NCBI GenBank assembly: GCA_009801015.1
Contig: VHZZ01000579.1
Coordinates: forward strand, 39,574-59,807
Origin: Silene noctiflora
Taxonomy: Eukaryota > Streptophyta > Magnoliopsida > Caryophyllales > Caryophyllaceae
DNA length: 20,234 nt
Reading direction: 5' to 3'
Below, piece after piece: positions 18,334-20,234 of this stretch. How positions within the stretch are numbered: the stretch's first letter is position 1; each line of letters begins with the position of its first letter. The position numbers and the translations under genes are program-made. The notes under the pieces were generated by a model. It was not told where the DNA came from and did not search any database. It was given only the letters and a program-made list of their open reading frames with translations.

Positions 18334-18800
18334 TAGCGATAGAAGAAGGGAATCTCCCGTCCTGAATCCCAAGTCTTGAAGAGCTGGTGGTACAAACTAC
18401 ACACGCCATTTCCTCATCGTACATATTGTGAATACATAATATTCATATTCGTTCTCACAATTCTTTCTCCGTCATCTCGTTTTAGCATGATGGGTATTTT
18501 TTGTAACACGGGATGTTCATATACTCTATCGAGTATAAAAGTCACACCCTCTGCAAAAGAAAGGGGTGCATATTTAAAATGGTATTGGGTTCGTTTAGAT
18601 TGCAGCATTGCAAGTTAGGGTAATGTGAGGTTGATTGAATTGATTTTGATTAGGTTATACAATGTCATAGGTGAAGGTAGCATGTGGTGGGGGTGTATGT
18701 ATTAGTTGAGATAATTTTTGAGGCTATATTGCTTGTTGTATTGAGGAAATATTACTTGTATGAATTCAAGATTTTGCAGTAAATGAAATTGTAATGCTTC
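18334..18800 (+). other. Probable 3' UTR of the myosin gene
   Basis: It follows the TAA at 18331-18333, with a second in-frame-adjacent TAG right behind. Candidate plant poly(A) signals are TTGTATTGAGG, TTGTATGAATTC and AATGAAATTG near 18735-18790. No AATAAA was found. The true cleavage site cannot be set by eye. Confidence 0.35.
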
Positions 18801-19779
18801 CATTTGTGTTCTATTCCTGAATGTATTCTGTTTAATTGTGACAACTGAAGGAGCGTTGTTACACAAGTAACACAACTATTGGCTATAAGGCGTGATTTCA
18901 ACAAAACTAACACCGATCGGTAGTCTATGACACCTAAAACAACATAAATAGATAGCTTACCAAATTATCTTCCACAATGAAAATTAATTTGTGATCTTTC
19001 ATCTGTTGGAACAAAAACGAATATCATTTGCAAGTTGGGAATATAGGATCAAATCAATAAGCAACAAATAAGTAGACATCATCAAATCCATTTAAAAAAA
19101 CAACTACAAATGGAAAGGAAATAGGGTTGATTCGTTTGATCAGTACTAACATAGTGAGTGACCATGAATCACCAAAGCGGAAAATGGGAGCGAAAAAGAA
19201 GATACCCAATAATTAGTTGATTGACTTGGACCAAGGGGTAGTTGTTTGTTGTGGTTGATGGTGTCGAGGTAGTCGTTGGATAACCGAGGTGATTTGCCAC
19301 AATTTAGCTGGGACGAAGACAAATTTTGGGTATCCAAAATACGTGGTTGAATTGTTGTGGTAATATATGCGAGGTTTCATTTAATTTGGAATTTGGATAG
19401 TCAACCAACAACTGTTACTGTTACTGTGGGAGTTAGGGTTGAAGATGAAGTTGAAAGAGGCTAGTGTAATGAAGAGGAAGTAATTGCTAATTATTGGAGT
19501 CTTTATTATGGTTGTAGTGGAAAAACGAAGAGGCTGCTCAGTCAATATTTTCTTTAGATAAACAAAACAGTGGGAAAAACCCTTCAAGTTAGACTCATGA
19601 TGTGGCAATATGGATGAATGGGGTTTCAGACGTGTCAAAATGATATATGGATAGTTTGTTTTTTATAATATTTATAGATAGATTATAGATCTTATGTTTG
19701 CTTTTAAGTTAGTTATTTCAAGTTGTTTTTTGTTCACTTAGAATTATGTTTTGTCGGATAATTTTTCGCTAGGGTCAGT

Positions 19780-19920
19780 TTCGGGTTAACAAAGCTCGGA
19801 TCATGTTCGGGCTGGGTCGGATCAATTCGGGTTTCAGAACATACTCGAGGGTTGTAGTTCGGGTTAATTTCGGGTCTCGGGTCTCGGGTCAACTTTTTGG
19901 GTCGGGTTGATTTTGCCAGG
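19780..19920. repeat. Degenerate TCGGGT/GGGTC-rich tract
   Basis: Repeated TCGGGT, GGGTCTCGGGTCTCGGGTC and GGGTCGGGTTG words end in TTTTGCCAGGTCTACCC. Similar degenerate tracts are common in plant intergenic DNA, where they sit next to dispersed elements. Here no flanking element could be defined. Confidence 0.6.
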
Positions 19921-20065
19921 TCTACCCTAAACCACCCATGGTATAACAATACTCCATTTCAATTTAATATCCCCTGTTCTCTCAAAATATATCCCAAAAT
20001 TATTGTTATTTCTAAATTTAGTAACTATTTATGTTATACATTACTTTTCCTAGTAACTAGTTGTT

Positions 20066-20090
20066 GTATCGCGCGCTTCGCGCACGATAC
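20066..20090. repeat. GC-rich perfect-like hairpin, 11 bp arms
   Basis: GTATCGCGCGC, a TTC loop, then GCGCACGATAC pair at 10 of 11 positions. It stands out as a GC island in very AT-rich sequence. Confidence 0.7.
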
Positions 20091-20234
20091 CCCAAGATAT
20101 TTCAATCGGCTTATTTTAGCATCCTTGTTATGTTTGTGTTGTGTTGCGTATTTTATCTCACAGCAAAGTCTGCAATATATTTAGAGGGAAACAATTTGGA
20201 TGAACTGCCCATGTTTTTTCGATGCATGTGTAAG

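Larger units (their letters stand above)
18801..20234. other. 3' intergenic flank, no gene recognised
   Basis: AT-rich DNA. The open stretches on either strand (for example 19381-19638 minus and 19897-20184 plus) are low in complexity and match nothing I know. It contains the TCGGGT tract and the GC-rich hairpin listed separately. Confidence 0.5.

Noticed and set aside
1-20234. CRISPR array, operon or bacterial system
   Set aside because: The only regular repeats are the exon array and intronic duplications. Gene structure, splice sites and protein family are those of a plant nuclear gene.

Overview
The window is plant nuclear DNA carrying one large, complete and apparently intact gene on the + strand: a class XI myosin (XI-K type). 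The coding part runs from an ATG at 2450 to a TAA at 18333. I resolve 44 coding exons, all with GT-AG introns and unbroken phase, for 1806 residues. The AT-rich introns, the myosin XI itself and the many small MITE-like elements point to a eudicot. Order Caryophyllales is my guess from the style of the MITE ends, not a proof.

Layout: 1-2449 is 5' flank, with a small inverted-repeat element at about 1729-1840 and a pyrimidine-rich leader before the ATG. Exon 1 codes only the start methionine. Exons 2-19 encode the motor, with P-loop, switch I and switch II all present. Exons 19-21 encode six IQ motifs that bind calmodulin-like light chains. Exons 22-31 encode the coiled-coil stalk, and exons 34-44 the globular cargo-binding (DIL) tail. 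From 18334 to the end is 3' UTR and intergenic DNA, with a degenerate TCGGGT-rich tract and a short GC-rich hairpin.

The main discovery is at 11998-13416. The one stalk exon that ordinary myosin XI genes have here is present as seven tandem copies. Each is 126 bp (42 codons, exactly six heptads), phase 0 at both ends, and separated by 71-82 bp introns that are also repeats of one another. The last copy alone keeps the ancestral 3' end, four more codons plus a phase-2 donor. In the six upstream copies that continuation has become a splice donor (AAA|GTATGY). The array adds 252 residues to the stalk without disturbing frame or heptad register. The next exon also looks longer than usual by 35 residues (five heptads), made of two internal repeats. 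The inferred product is a myosin XI with an unusually long stalk, possibly variable in length through exon skipping.

Several introns hold small non-autonomous DNA elements: Stowaway-like ones with TA duplications, a related pair in introns 19 and 35, and one nested with a SINE-like tail in intron 39. I found no second protein gene, no tRNA or rRNA and no CRISPR array.
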